Shown here piece by piece: positions 1-8,357 of a stretch of DNA of 64,000 nucleotides; the stretch's first letter is position 1; every line of letters starts with the position of its first letter. Below the pieces are notes generated by a model. That model made no database searches, was not told the origin of the DNA, and saw nothing but the letters and a program-made list of their open reading frames with translations. This stretch comes from Diplocloster agilis (GTDB taxonomy: Bacteria; Bacillota; Clostridia; Lachnospirales; Lachnospiraceae). Both the position numbers and the translations under genes were made by a program. The stretch is taken from NCBI RefSeq assembly GCF_019042275.1, contig NZ_JAHQCW010000008.1, positions 78,190 to 142,189 of the forward strand. Direction: 5' to 3'.

Positions 1-19
1 ACAGCGCCTGCCTTTATCC

Positions 20-1147
20 TCAGTCAGGACCGCCATCTCCCGCATCCGTAGATCTCCCTGTCCTCAATACTGCCGGAAATGTACAGGATACCTCTTGTCC
101 CGGCTCCTTCAGCAGCTCTAATACAGCCCGGGCCGCCCTTCGGCCCAACTCCTCCTGGGGATGTACAATCGTAGTCAGACTGATATCCATCGTCGCATAT
201 TCCGAATCATCAAATCCCGTAACCGCCATATCCTCCGGCACCCGGATTCCCTTATCCTTCAAAAGCTGAATCAGACGGAACGCAATTCTGTCGTCGTGGC
301 ACATCACCGCCGTACAGCCGCTGATCCTATCCAGATACTCTCTCATTTTATGGCCGGTAAACATCGTTTGTATATCTTCCGACGAATACCATAGAATCCT
401 GTCATTCTTTATTTCCAGCTGATGCTCCAGCATAAACTTCATATATCCTTCATACCGGGCCACTCCGGTACTTTCATCCAGCTTGCAGACCGCCGCGATC
501 TTCCGATGCCCTAACCCATATAAGTGCTCCGCCAGTTTCCAAAATCCGCCCGCATCGTCCAGCATCATACTGCCGGCCCGGAAGCCCGACGTTCCCCGCA
601 TTTCATCCGCTCTGCGGTGGAGAAATACCAGCGGGTGTTCCCTGGCAAATGAACAATAAAGCTCCCGGTTGATCAATGGAAGCCCTGATTTTACAGGCTC
701 CGCGATCAGACCGCTGACCCGGTCGCCGGTCATCCTTTTGATGGCCTCCCGCTCCAGCTCGTATTGTTGGGAAAGGATACACAGCCGCATGGCATATCCG
801 TTTTCATACAGGCAGTCGCTGATTCCTTTTAAAACCTGCGGAAATATATAATCATTCACGCTGTTCATCAGGACTCCGATGCTCTTAAGGCTGCTCTTCT
901 CCTCGGTTTGCCGCGCGCCGTTTCCCGGAGATACATAGGTTCCGCTGCCTTGTATTTTATATACGAGGCCTTCCTCCTCCAAGATCTTCATCGCCTGTCT
1001 GACCGTCTGCCTGCTCACGTCAAATCTGCCGCATAATTCTTCTTCTCCCGGAATCCGTTTGTCTTCCTCAAAGAATCCGCTCTTCACCTGATCACGGATC
1101 CAGCCTGCAACCCTCTGATATTTAAACTCTGGCATTTTAACCTCCAT
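20..1147 (-). CDS. GntR-family transcriptional repressor with LacI-type sugar-binding domain (AraR-like)
   Basis: Probable sugar-responsive repressor. Residues about 6-75 form a GntR winged helix-turn-helix (the VSRQTVRQAMKILEEEGL stretch is the recognition region). From about residue 88 the protein changes to a periplasmic-binding-protein fold (start SIGVLMNSVNDYIFPQ, later CHDDRIAFRLIQLL and TGFDDSEYATM), as in LacI-family effector domains. This order, GntR head plus LacI body, is that of AraR of Bacillus subtilis. At 375 residues it is full length. No sugar operon is adjacent, so the ligand is unknown; the nearest target candidates are the small gene at 1465-1623 and its own promoter in the AT-rich gap upstream. 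Specific arabinose recognition is inference only. Confidence 0.85.
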   Translation of the reverse strand: MEVKMPEFKYQRVAGWIRDQVKSGFFEEDKRIPGEEELCGRFDVSRQTVRQAMKILEEEGLVYKIQGSGTYVSPGNGARQTEEKSSLKSIGVLMNSVNDYIFPQVLKGISDCLYENGYAMRLCILSQQYELEREAIKRMTGDRVSGLIAEPVKSGLPLINRELYCSFAREHPLVFLHRRADEMRGTSGFRAGSMMLDDAGGFWKLAEHLYGLGHRKIAAVCKLDESTGVARYEGYMKFMLEHQLEIKNDRILWYSSEDIQTMFTGHKMREYLDRISGCTAVMCHDDRIAFRLIQLLKDKGIRVPEDMAVTGFDDSEYATMDISLTTIVHPQEELGRRAARAVLELLKEPGQEVSCTFPAVLRTGRSTDAGDGGPD

Positions 1148-1464
1148 CGGTGCGTCTTTTCACACATTGCAAGGCGAACACTTTTTTGTTCAGCCTTTGT
1201 TTTTTCATAAGTATAGGATTTGGAAATTTTATGTTAAAATCGGGATTGTCTGAAATTATTATACAATAATACATACAACTTTACAACAAAAACAATACAA
1301 TTTAAAATATTTCATAATTTCCTTACACTCTAAATACAATTTTTACGTATTTTCATTGACTATTGTACGGTTATATGTTATATTATATTCTAATATAACA
1401 ATCATTTTAAATACATTTCGGTCCCTTTTTATTTCACTATCCTTTTCCTGGCGGGGTGAGGCAA
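1148..1464. other. AT-rich intergenic region with divergent promoters
   Basis: About 317 bases between the GntR repressor start and a small plus-strand gene. It is strongly AT-rich, holds no convincing longer reading frame, and carries a clear plus-strand promoter (1356-1384). Presumably it also holds the repressor's own promoter and operators. Confidence 0.6.
1356..1384 (+). promoter_or_regulatory. sigma-A type promoter of the 52-codon gene
   Basis: TTGACT at 1356-1361, a 17-base spacer, then TATATT at 1379-1384. The start codon of the small gene follows about 80 bases downstream. Confidence 0.6.
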
Positions 1465-1623
1465 TTGAACACAAGTACATGGTTTCAAATGATACAATAC
1501 ATATATGTCAACGATCGAACCACCGAAATAAGTCATATGACCGAATCTGAAATAAAAAGCTTATATAATAAGTTAAAGAACAGCCAGGAGGAACCGGAGC
1601 GCGAAAAACCGGGAATGCCGTAA
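1465..1623 (+). CDS. small hypothetical protein, 52 residues, TTG start
   Basis: Unrecognised small protein. It starts at TTG 1465 behind GGGGTGAGG, begins MNTSTWFQMIQYIYVNDR and ends in a charged tail rich in E and K before TAA. The centre (TEISHMTESEIKSLYNKLKN) looks like an amphipathic helical segment. There is no signal peptide or membrane segment. Support comes from three independent signals: a promoter at 1356-1384, a ribosome binding site, and a strong terminator whose 5' arm overlaps the stop codon. It is divergent from the GntR/LacI-type repressor and may be its target. It shares no obvious family that I recognise. Confidence 0.55.
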   Translation: MNTSTWFQMIQYIYVNDRTTEISHMTESEIKSLYNKLKNSQEEPEREKPGMP

Positions 1624-1656
1624 CAGCCAATAAGCAGTTACGGTATTCCCGGTTTT
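1605..1656. terminator. bidirectional intrinsic terminator
   Basis: Arms 1605-1624 and 1637-1656 pair over 20 bases with one G-T pair, flanked by A-run and T-run, loop of 12 bases. It closes the small plus-strand gene and the minus-strand MATE gene, which converge here. Confidence 0.9.
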
Positions 1657-1674
1657 AGCATTCCATGTTCTGTC

Positions 1675-2997
1675 TCATTTCACCGGCAATTCTTTCGTAT
1701 ATTTCACCATCAGGTATCCCACCGCGGCCGTTATCAGCAGTTCCGTGACCGGCATGGCAAACCACAGCGCGCCGGCTCCCATAAACAAAGGCAGAAACCA
1801 GATCAGCAGCCCGCTGACCAGCACTCCCCGGAAAACCGACACGAAGAACGAGGCCCGGGGCTTCATCAGGGATTGAAAGTAATAGGTGGAAAATATATTA
1901 AAAGGCAGCAACAAAAACGAGATCCCGTAAGCCCGGAGAATCGAAGGCCCAACGGCCAGCACTTCAGCGGTAGGATTCATAAAGATACGGATAAACCCAT
2001 TCGGGAAATAAAGGATCAGCGCAGTCCAGGCCAGCCCGAAAAAGGCGGCGCTCAACAGCGCATATCTCAGTGTCTGCCGGATCCGTTCCCATTGCCGGGC
2101 TCCGAAATTAATCGAAAATATCGGTTGGGAAGCCTGTCCCACACTGTACGCGCAGCACTGTACTATCGTACTGATATTGACTATGACGCCATAGACCGCC
2201 AGCTCATTGGTTCCCGCATATTTCATAATCTGCCTGTTAAACAGCGTCGTCAGGATGCCCATCGCAATGTCGATAAAAAAAGTGGAAAATCCTGTGATCC
2301 CGATATTTTTCAGTTTTACCGGCAGTCCTTTCGGCCTGGTAAACCTCAGCGTATTCTTACCGGTCAAAAAGTGGGAAAGCATAATGAGAAAGGTAATAAG
2401 CGCCCCTATAGCGGTAGCCACGCCCGCCCCTTTAATACCCATATCCAACCGGAATACGCAGATATAATCCCCAGCCACATTAAAGATCCCTCCGGCCAGG
2501 ACAGCGGCAGTCGCAAGGCCCGGATTGCTGTCGTTGCGCAGAAATGCCGCCAGCATCTGGTTAAATAAAAAGAAAGGCACCGCAAATTTCACCGGTCCTA
2601 AGTATTCCCTGGCTAGCGGCAGCAGCGTCTCTTCCGCGCCGAAAAATTTCAGCATCGGCCGGTCAAAGAACACTATGGCCCCCCAGCTTGCCAGGGCCAG
2701 CACAATGGTACCGACCAGCGCGGCGGTAAAGTATTCGTTCGCCGCTTCGCCCTGCCCTTTTCCCCTGGCTGTGCTGAACAAAACTGATCCGCCGATTCCC
2801 GTCAGAAGCCCCAGGCTGTATATAATATTCCAGACCGGAGCTACCACAGCCAGCGCGGCGGTACCGGCCGGTCCCTGATACTGACCCACCATGGCCATGT
2901 CCACCAGTCCGTAGATGGAAGAGATCAACGCGCTTCCGAAAGCCGCCGCCAGATATTTAAAATATATCTTTCTCACTTTCCCATGTAATAGATCCAT
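1675..2997 (-). CDS. MATE family multidrug/cation efflux transporter
   Basis: Inner-membrane antiporter of the MATE (multi antimicrobial extrusion) family, exporting organic cations or drugs against Na+ or H+. The 440-residue protein has about twelve hydrophobic segments arranged as two repeats. It opens MDLLHGKVRKIYFKYLAAAFG, and the family-like stretch SIYGLVDMAMVGQYQGP follows. ATG at 2997 is chosen because AAAGGAGG lies 5 bases upstream; a longer in-frame TTG start would run through the leader terminator and is unlikely. Transcription starts from a promoter at 3120-3148 and passes a terminator hairpin before the gene, so expression is probably controlled by attenuation. Substrate unknown. 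Confidence 0.9.
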   Translation of the reverse strand: MDLLHGKVRKIYFKYLAAAFGSALISSIYGLVDMAMVGQYQGPAGTAALAVVAPVWNIIYSLGLLTGIGGSVLFSTARGKGQGEAANEYFTAALVGTIVLALASWGAIVFFDRPMLKFFGAEETLLPLAREYLGPVKFAVPFFLFNQMLAAFLRNDSNPGLATAAVLAGGIFNVAGDYICVFRLDMGIKGAGVATAIGALITFLIMLSHFLTGKNTLRFTRPKGLPVKLKNIGITGFSTFFIDIAMGILTTLFNRQIMKYAGTNELAVYGVIVNISTIVQCCAYSVGQASQPIFSINFGARQWERIRQTLRYALLSAAFFGLAWTALILYFPNGFIRIFMNPTAEVLAVGPSILRAYGISFLLLPFNIFSTYYFQSLMKPRASFFVSVFRGVLVSGLLIWFLPLFMGAGALWFAMPVTELLITAAVGYLMVKYTKELPVK

Positions 2998-3026
2998 GAT
3001 GTCCTCCTTTAATAAATGTACTGAAC

Positions 3027-3074
3027 AAAAAAACCGGATAAAGAACAGGCATTTCAACCTGTCACCTTATCCGG
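3027..3074 (-). terminator. leader terminator (putative attenuator) upstream of MATE gene
   Basis: On the minus strand, CCGGATAA (3067-3074 side) pairs with TTATCCGG (3034-3041 side), and an inner ACAGG/CCTGT pair extends the stem; a run of seven T follows. It lies between the MATE promoter and the start codon, so it can only act as an attenuator or as the end of read-through from upstream. Confidence 0.75.
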
Positions 3075-3082
3075 CTTCGCAT
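3062..3082 (-). CDS. putative six-residue leader peptide MRSRIR
   Basis: In the MATE leader, ATG CGA AGC CGG ATA AGG TGA encodes MRSRIR. The coding triplets overlap the 5' arm of the terminator. Arg-Ser-Arg and Arg-Ile-Arg match the +X+ pattern at which macrolide-bound ribosomes are known to stall. The Shine-Dalgarno is weak (AAGAG close by, GGAGGG 17 bases away), so translation is uncertain. Confidence 0.3.
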   Translation of the reverse strand: MRSRIR

Positions 3083-3119
3083 TTCTCTTGAATGATCCGC
3101 CCTCCGAGTGAGCGTAGAT

Positions 3120-3148
3120 ATTATAGCATATGATTTTCGAACAATCAA
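3120..3148 (-). promoter_or_regulatory. promoter of MATE gene
   Basis: Minus strand TTGATT (3143-3148), 17-base spacer, TATAAT (3120-3125). It gives a leader of roughly 115 bases before ATG 2997. Confidence 0.7.
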
Positions 3149-3205
3149 GAATAGAAAAACCTTTTATTAGCTTCTCTGCAAAGAAGAATACCAACCGATG
3201 GATTT

Positions 3206-5701
3206 TCACCGCTCACCAATCTCCAGATAATAACGTTTCCCAGCCAGTGTTTGAAATTCAATTCTGTCACTGCTTACGCGCTGCGCCTCTACCGTGCTGC
3301 CCGCTTCATCCAGCAGTCTGGCCTGTTGAATACCGGCATAGTGAACGGACACCGTCCCCGCTTTGACTGCATGCACACAGGCACGCAGCAGCCGGCCCGC
3401 TTTCCATTCCACATCCCAGATATTATTCCCCCGGGCTGCCAGCCCCTGAAAGCTTCCGTCCCGCCACTCCCGCGGCAGCGCAGGCAGCAGACGCGTGACG
3501 CCCGTCTTGCTCTGCAGCAGCATCTCACAGATACCCGCCGTCAGTCCAAAGTTTCCGTCGATCTGGAACGGAGGATGCGCGTCGAAGAGATTCGGATATA
3601 TACCTGTCCGGATCAGCATTTGAATCAGCCGATAAGCCTTATCGCCTTCTCCGGTTCTGGCCCGGGCATTGATCCTTTGCCCCATTCCCCAGCCGGTGCT
3701 CACATCCGTGCGCTGATCCAGCGCCACAACCGCGGCGCGCAGAAGCTTCTCATTGTCCAAGGAAATCAGGCTTCCCGGATACAGCCCCAGCATATGGGAC
3801 AGATGGCGGTGCGCATATCCTTCCGATTCTTTTATACTGTCCGCCTTGCCTTCCTCGAACCATTCTTTCAGCTGTCCGTCATCTCCGATTTCAACGGGGC
3901 CTTTTAGCCGCTTCTGGTTCTCTTTCCAGATTTCCGTCAATTCACGGTCCACCCCCAGCAGCCCGGCCCCGCGGATGGCGTCCTCATAGAGCTGCCAGAT
4001 CAGCGTATGCTCGTAGGTATTTCCCTCGGTCCGCGGGCCGTGCTCGGGTGAATAGGCCGGGGACGCTGCCAGCGTTTTGTCAGCCCTCAGGACCAGCAGC
4101 TGGTCATAAAGCTTTGCCTCCTCGCGCATCATGGGGTATATGATATTTTTCAGCATCTCCTTGTCGCCTGTAAATTCATAGTATTCCCAGCAATTCTGAA
4201 GAATCCAGGGCACCGCCGCAGGGGACCAGCCCCAGTCGAAGGACCAGCCCGGGCAGGTCCAGCCAAACGGAGTATTCTGGGTATGGGCCATGAATCCATT
4301 TTCCGGCTCCATGGGCGTACTTTCGATACCGGCATAGATCTTCGCGGTAACCCGGCCCGGCTCTCTTAAGGAGTCCACATAGCGGATCAGCGGCAGGATA
4401 CATTCCGCCATATTGGCGGGGCCTGCCGGCCAGTAATTCATCTGAAGGTTCACATTCAGGTGATAATCGGAGCTCCAGATGGGAGCATTGGACACGTTCC
4501 AGACCCCCTGAAGGTTCGCCGGGAGCTGTGAATCCTCACGGGAGGAACTGATCAGCAGATACCTTCCATACTGGAACAGCAGCACCTCCAGATAGCTTTT
4601 CTCCGATTCGGAGGCCAGTCCGCTTTTATATCTTTCCAGCAGCCGGTCTGTCGTATAACGGGAGCTTTCCGTTCCAAGGTTAAGGCTGACCCGGGAAAAT
4701 ATCTTCCGATAGTCACGGATATGTTCTTCCTTTAACCGTTCGTAACCACAGGCAGCCGCGCGTTCCAATACCTGCGCGACTCTCTCTCTGAGCGCCTCCG
4801 AGGTTTCCCCGGTGCGGTATGCAGGCCAGCGGTTTTCATAATCGGTCGCGGCGGCCAGATATAAGACAGCGGATTCTGCCTCATTGATAACCAGCCGGTC
4901 ACCGGCCGCCTTTATATTTCCCCCGTCCGTCTCTACTTTTAGGATCGAGCAATATTTTAGCCCGTTATCCTTCACTTCTCCTTCAAGTTTAAGAATATTC
5001 TGTTCTGCAATCGTAATTCCCTGCTGCGCGGAGTCAAAAGAGATCACCAGATTCAGCTTATCTTCTCCCTGGGCCGACAGCTTTGCAGCCAATACCTTCG
5101 CCGGATGGCTCATAAAATATTCCCGTTCGTAACGGGTCCCACCGTGTACCTTCGGCGTTTCATCAGAAGCGCAGCAGGCTTGGCCGCAGTCAAAGGCCAC
5201 CTGCGCCATCGCATTGTCAAGATTAAGGCTCCGCCGGTAATTTCCGGCAATGTCCTCATCTATCCCTTCGTACCGGATTCTTAAGTTTCCCCAGCACTGA
5301 TAAGCGCCGTATCCATCGACGCCTCCTGTCAGTTCCTCGCAGGCCTCGGAGGCCTCGGCATTTCTTCCTTCCCGAAAGAGCTTCTGTATCTTTCTGAGGG
5401 TCTTGCCATCGCGCCCGCGTTCTTCCAGATTCCCGCCCATATAATCCGGCCGGCCAGGGCCGGGGCCTCCGGTCCAGAGGGTCTTCTCATTAAAGGTCAG
5501 GCGTTCTTCACCGATTCCGCCATAAATATTCGCCCCCATATCACCGTTGCCGATCGGCAGGGTGTACTGCTGCCATATATTTTCCTCCGCCGACCTGCCG
5601 GCACCGGGACTTAATATCAGAGCGCCTTTGGCGGCCGGTTCGTTATATTGTAGAATAAGCTTTGATCCGTTCAGGCCCGGATTCTTCCCCAATTGTTCCA
5701 T
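3206..5701 (-). CDS. glycoside hydrolase family 95 (alpha-L-fucosidase/galactosidase type)
   Basis: Exo-glycosidase of family GH95, whose described members remove terminal alpha-1,2-L-fucose by an inverting mechanism. 831 residues, full length. The N-terminal beta domain shows the typical PIGNGDMGANIYGG and FNEKTLWTGG stretches; the (alpha/alpha)6 barrel follows. Catalytic-site landmarks are visible: NxNxQMNYW at about residue 415, SPEHGP with the acid Glu at about 553, and FQIDGNFG with the Asp at about 715. No signal peptide, so it probably acts in the cytoplasm on imported oligosaccharides. AGGAG lies 7 bases before ATG. A GH29 fucosidase sits 8 kb away, which fits fucosylated glycan use. 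Some GH95 enzymes prefer L-galactose or arabinose, so the exact sugar is not certain. Confidence 0.9.
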   Translation of the reverse strand: MEQLGKNPGLNGSKLILQYNEPAAKGALILSPGAGRSAEENIWQQYTLPIGNGDMGANIYGGIGEERLTFNEKTLWTGGPGPGRPDYMGGNLEERGRDGKTLRKIQKLFREGRNAEASEACEELTGGVDGYGAYQCWGNLRIRYEGIDEDIAGNYRRSLNLDNAMAQVAFDCGQACCASDETPKVHGGTRYEREYFMSHPAKVLAAKLSAQGEDKLNLVISFDSAQQGITIAEQNILKLEGEVKDNGLKYCSILKVETDGGNIKAAGDRLVINEAESAVLYLAAATDYENRWPAYRTGETSEALRERVAQVLERAAACGYERLKEEHIRDYRKIFSRVSLNLGTESSRYTTDRLLERYKSGLASESEKSYLEVLLFQYGRYLLISSSREDSQLPANLQGVWNVSNAPIWSSDYHLNVNLQMNYWPAGPANMAECILPLIRYVDSLREPGRVTAKIYAGIESTPMEPENGFMAHTQNTPFGWTCPGWSFDWGWSPAAVPWILQNCWEYYEFTGDKEMLKNIIYPMMREEAKLYDQLLVLRADKTLAASPAYSPEHGPRTEGNTYEHTLIWQLYEDAIRGAGLLGVDRELTEIWKENQKRLKGPVEIGDDGQLKEWFEEGKADSIKESEGYAHRHLSHMLGLYPGSLISLDNEKLLRAAVVALDQRTDVSTGWGMGQRINARARTGEGDKAYRLIQMLIRTGIYPNLFDAHPPFQIDGNFGLTAGICEMLLQSKTGVTRLLPALPREWRDGSFQGLAARGNNIWDVEWKAGRLLRACVHAVKAGTVSVHYAGIQQARLLDEAGSTVEAQRVSSDRIEFQTLAGKRYYLEIGER

Positions 5702-5761
5702 GAGTGGTCTCCTATTCGATTATTCCGGCTGGTTCTGCCAACTTCCCTTTCCGCCGTCCGT

Positions 5762-7213
5762 TTACATTTGTACCGGAAGCGCATACTCTCTTAAAATACA
5801 AACCTTGGTCGAATACAGGCGGGACATCAGGGACGCCGGGCTGTCCGACAGCAGGATGGGTTCCTTCCCCTCCTCAATAATCGTAATCCCCTCCTGAAGC
5901 CGCCGTATCCTCATGATATCTGCCTGCTGCGGGCTGATCTTACCCTCTTCCAGAAGTTTTAGCAGCTTCTGTTCATACACCGCCGAAGGCTGCTGATGGG
6001 TAAAGCTCTCGATATTCAGAATCGGAACCGTTTCGGCATCATCCCTGTATACATTCCGGCAGATCGGGTTTTCCTTAAGATGCTCCCGCAATTCTTCCTC
6101 GCTCGAAAAGGTCACGGAGATCTGCTTATTCTCCGTCAGATCCAGTTCCTGGTATTTCAGCAGAAGTTCCTGGAATACATCCGCATAAGGGGAATATCCC
6201 ATGGACACATGATGCACGCTGTCCCAGAACGCCCGGTCTGTAAAATACAAAAACTCCGTCTTACCGTTATGTTTCTTGATATACTGGAGCAGCACCTCGG
6301 GAGACGGATACTCGCTGGTATTCTTGCTGATGAAGATCTCCGTCAGTGTGCGGGCCATGAATTCCAGTATGGAAACATGCCGGTTAAAAAAGACCTGGGT
6401 ATAAGAATAATAGCGGTTCATCAGGAACTGATCGGCGATGGATATCCCTTTGGGATGAACCCCGATAATCTCCCCGCCGTGATAATCCGTCCTCGCTAAA
6501 TTTCTCAAAAAGAGGCCCAGCTCAAATCCGCCGTAGCTGGTCCCGGAAAACGTGGCGTCCCTCATGATATAATCGATCCGGTCGGCGTCCAGTTCGGAAT
6601 GGACCAGCTGCACCAGGCCGGAGATTTTGGGATTGCGTTCCACATTTCCAACTATAATATCACAGATATTTTCAATGGTGATCAGAGGACAGCCGCCGCA
6701 ATGTCTGTCAATGATACCGCGGATATCCCCGTCGCTTTTAATCACCTGTTCCGTAATATGTTCATGGTGATAGGGATTCGAGGGTTCCTGCATATAGTGC
6801 AGCCGGGTATCCCCAACGGAATGAAGTCCATCGATCACCCTTTGCTTCTGATTCCTCACAACGTCCTCGGGATTCGCAGGCAGGCTTTTATACGCCCGCT
6901 CCCCCACATGGGAAAGCGGGTAATGCCCGATGTCATGAAGCAGCCCGGCCAGCCGAACCAGCTGCCGTTCTTCGCCGGAATACCGCAGCTGGATCGCCAT
7001 CTGATCCGCCAGATGCATTACGCCCAGGGAATGGATAAATCGGGTATGTTCCGCTCCCGGGAATATCCAGTTCGTAAGCCCCAGCTGTTTGATACTCTGC
7101 AGTCGCTTAAAAATCGGGAGCTCTATAATTTCCTTTTCCACGGCCGTGAATTCAATAAAGCCATGCACATTGTCCAATATTTTGTCTATAAATCTGACCT
7201 GATATCCGTCCAT
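5762..7213 (-). CDS. HD-domain phosphohydrolase (dNTPase-like)
   Basis: Metal-dependent phosphohydrolase of the HD superfamily, related to dGTPase/SAMHD1-like proteins (YwfO type). Landmarks: HTRFIHSLGVMHLA at about residue 50-63, LLHDIGHYPLSH with the HD pair at about residue 92, and SELDADRIDYIMRDA about 100 residues further on, which carries the last Asp ligand. The 483-residue length suits the family. No membrane segments; cytoplasmic. The substrate, probably a nucleotide, is not readable from sequence. It lies upstream of the GH95 gene with a 60-base gap on the same strand and could be co-transcribed, without an obvious functional link. Confidence 0.85.
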   Translation of the reverse strand: MDGYQVRFIDKILDNVHGFIEFTAVEKEIIELPIFKRLQSIKQLGLTNWIFPGAEHTRFIHSLGVMHLADQMAIQLRYSGEERQLVRLAGLLHDIGHYPLSHVGERAYKSLPANPEDVVRNQKQRVIDGLHSVGDTRLHYMQEPSNPYHHEHITEQVIKSDGDIRGIIDRHCGGCPLITIENICDIIVGNVERNPKISGLVQLVHSELDADRIDYIMRDATFSGTSYGGFELGLFLRNLARTDYHGGEIIGVHPKGISIADQFLMNRYYSYTQVFFNRHVSILEFMARTLTEIFISKNTSEYPSPEVLLQYIKKHNGKTEFLYFTDRAFWDSVHHVSMGYSPYADVFQELLLKYQELDLTENKQISVTFSSEEELREHLKENPICRNVYRDDAETVPILNIESFTHQQPSAVYEQKLLKLLEEGKISPQQADIMRIRRLQEGITIIEEGKEPILLSDSPASLMSRLYSTKVCILREYALPVQM

Positions 7214-7266
7214 TTTTCATCCTCCGAAAACTGCCCCATTACCGCATCCTGCACACGGCAGCCCAA

Positions 7267-8106
7267 TTAAGGCTCCCAATGATCCAGCTTAGCCAACAGT
7301 TCCACATTTCCCTGCTCTACCTCATTAAACACCGAGGCATCAAACTCGTCCGCCGCCGTTTCGGGATTATACCATTCCTGTCCCCGGAAATATGCATCCA
7401 GATCCGGATCGCTGAACATGTAACCATGTCTGGCATAGATTTCATTTTTTGCCAGATGGATTATGAGACTCGGGCAATCCTGAAAATCTTCCTCTTCATA
7501 TTTTCTTTTGTCCGTTTCAAACATCGGCTCCATGACAATGTCCATACCGGTGCGTTCGTGCTGTTCATGCCACCCCACTACCTCGGGCCAAAAAGAACAT
7601 TGTTCCCTGTATGCCGCCGGCTCATTTTCTCCTGACGAGCCGCCGTCCGGTAATATTTCCGGGTCTGATACGCTTCCCTGGCGCCGCACTGTGGAACCGG
7701 TGACCGACATGCCGATCGGATTGCTGTCACTTAACTTTAAGTCTTCCACCGTTACGGTGATCTCATCCCCGTTGAATGCAAACCGCAGCACACCACTGCT
7801 GCCCCAGCCGTCGTCGGCAAAAGAATACTCCGCCTGTCCAGCCTTAATCTCACAGGAAATCTCATCCACTCCGGCTTCCCGGTTATAGGAGCTGGTATTA
7901 TAGTAATAGCTTCCTGTCATCTTCGTCTGTTCGATTTCCACCGACAAGCTCGCGCCGCCCTGCGCCCTTGTGTAGTCCGCCGAATAGCCTCCCGTGGTCC
8001 ATAAACCGCTATAGGAAGAATAATCTTCCCGTTCCGGAGTTTTCCCGCATCCGAGCGTCTGAAAGGCCAATAGTATCAAGCTTAATAATGTAAGTTTTCT
8101 AAGCAT
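7267..8106 (-). CDS. YARHG-domain lipoprotein
   Basis: Secreted lipoprotein of 279 residues. The signal sequence MLRKLTLLSLILLAFQTLGC ends in a lipobox cysteine at residue 20. The middle (residues about 30-140) is a beta-rich stretch of unknown fold. A linker leads to a C-terminal YARHG domain: KNEIYARHGYMFSDPDLDAY at about residues 222-241, followed by FRGQEWYNPE. YARHG domains occur extracellularly and are thought to bind cell-wall material; the function here is unknown. The stop is 53 bases upstream of the HD-protein start on the same strand. Confidence 0.8.
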   Translation of the reverse strand: MLRKLTLLSLILLAFQTLGCGKTPEREDYSSYSGLWTTGGYSADYTRAQGGASLSVEIEQTKMTGSYYYNTSSYNREAGVDEISCEIKAGQAEYSFADDGWGSSGVLRFAFNGDEITVTVEDLKLSDSNPIGMSVTGSTVRRQGSVSDPEILPDGGSSGENEPAAYREQCSFWPEVVGWHEQHERTGMDIVMEPMFETDKRKYEEEDFQDCPSLIIHLAKNEIYARHGYMFSDPDLDAYFRGQEWYNPETAADEFDASVFNEVEQGNVELLAKLDHWEP

Positions 8107-8292
8107 CCAAGTAGTCCTCCTGTTTTCAATACTGCCGCTGTCAAATTATTATATAGTCTCACTATAACATCCTATCACACATCCGGTATAATAAAATACT
8201 GTCTCTATTATATATTCCCGGAACCTAATTGACTATATTTATTTTTATTTCGTAATAGCCGGTCCGCTATTCAGGAATACTAAAGCATCTGC

Positions 8293-8313
8293 AACCCTCC
8301 ACTATAACACCAG
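8293..8313 (+). repeat. copy 1 of a 20-bp direct repeat, putative MerR operator
   Basis: AACCCTCCACTATAACACCA lies 45 bases before the MerR start codon and recurs with two changes at 9101-9120 in front of the ABC genes. Position and conservation suggest a shared operator. Confidence 0.5.
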
Positions 8314-8357
8314 CCTTTTCAACTATGATATGATCTTCTTAGTCAGGAGGTACATCC

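Noticed and set aside
2998..3057. Longer MATE protein starting at TTG 3057
   Set aside because: The extra 20 codons lie in the leader terminator and the internal ATG has an ideal AAAGGAGG site.
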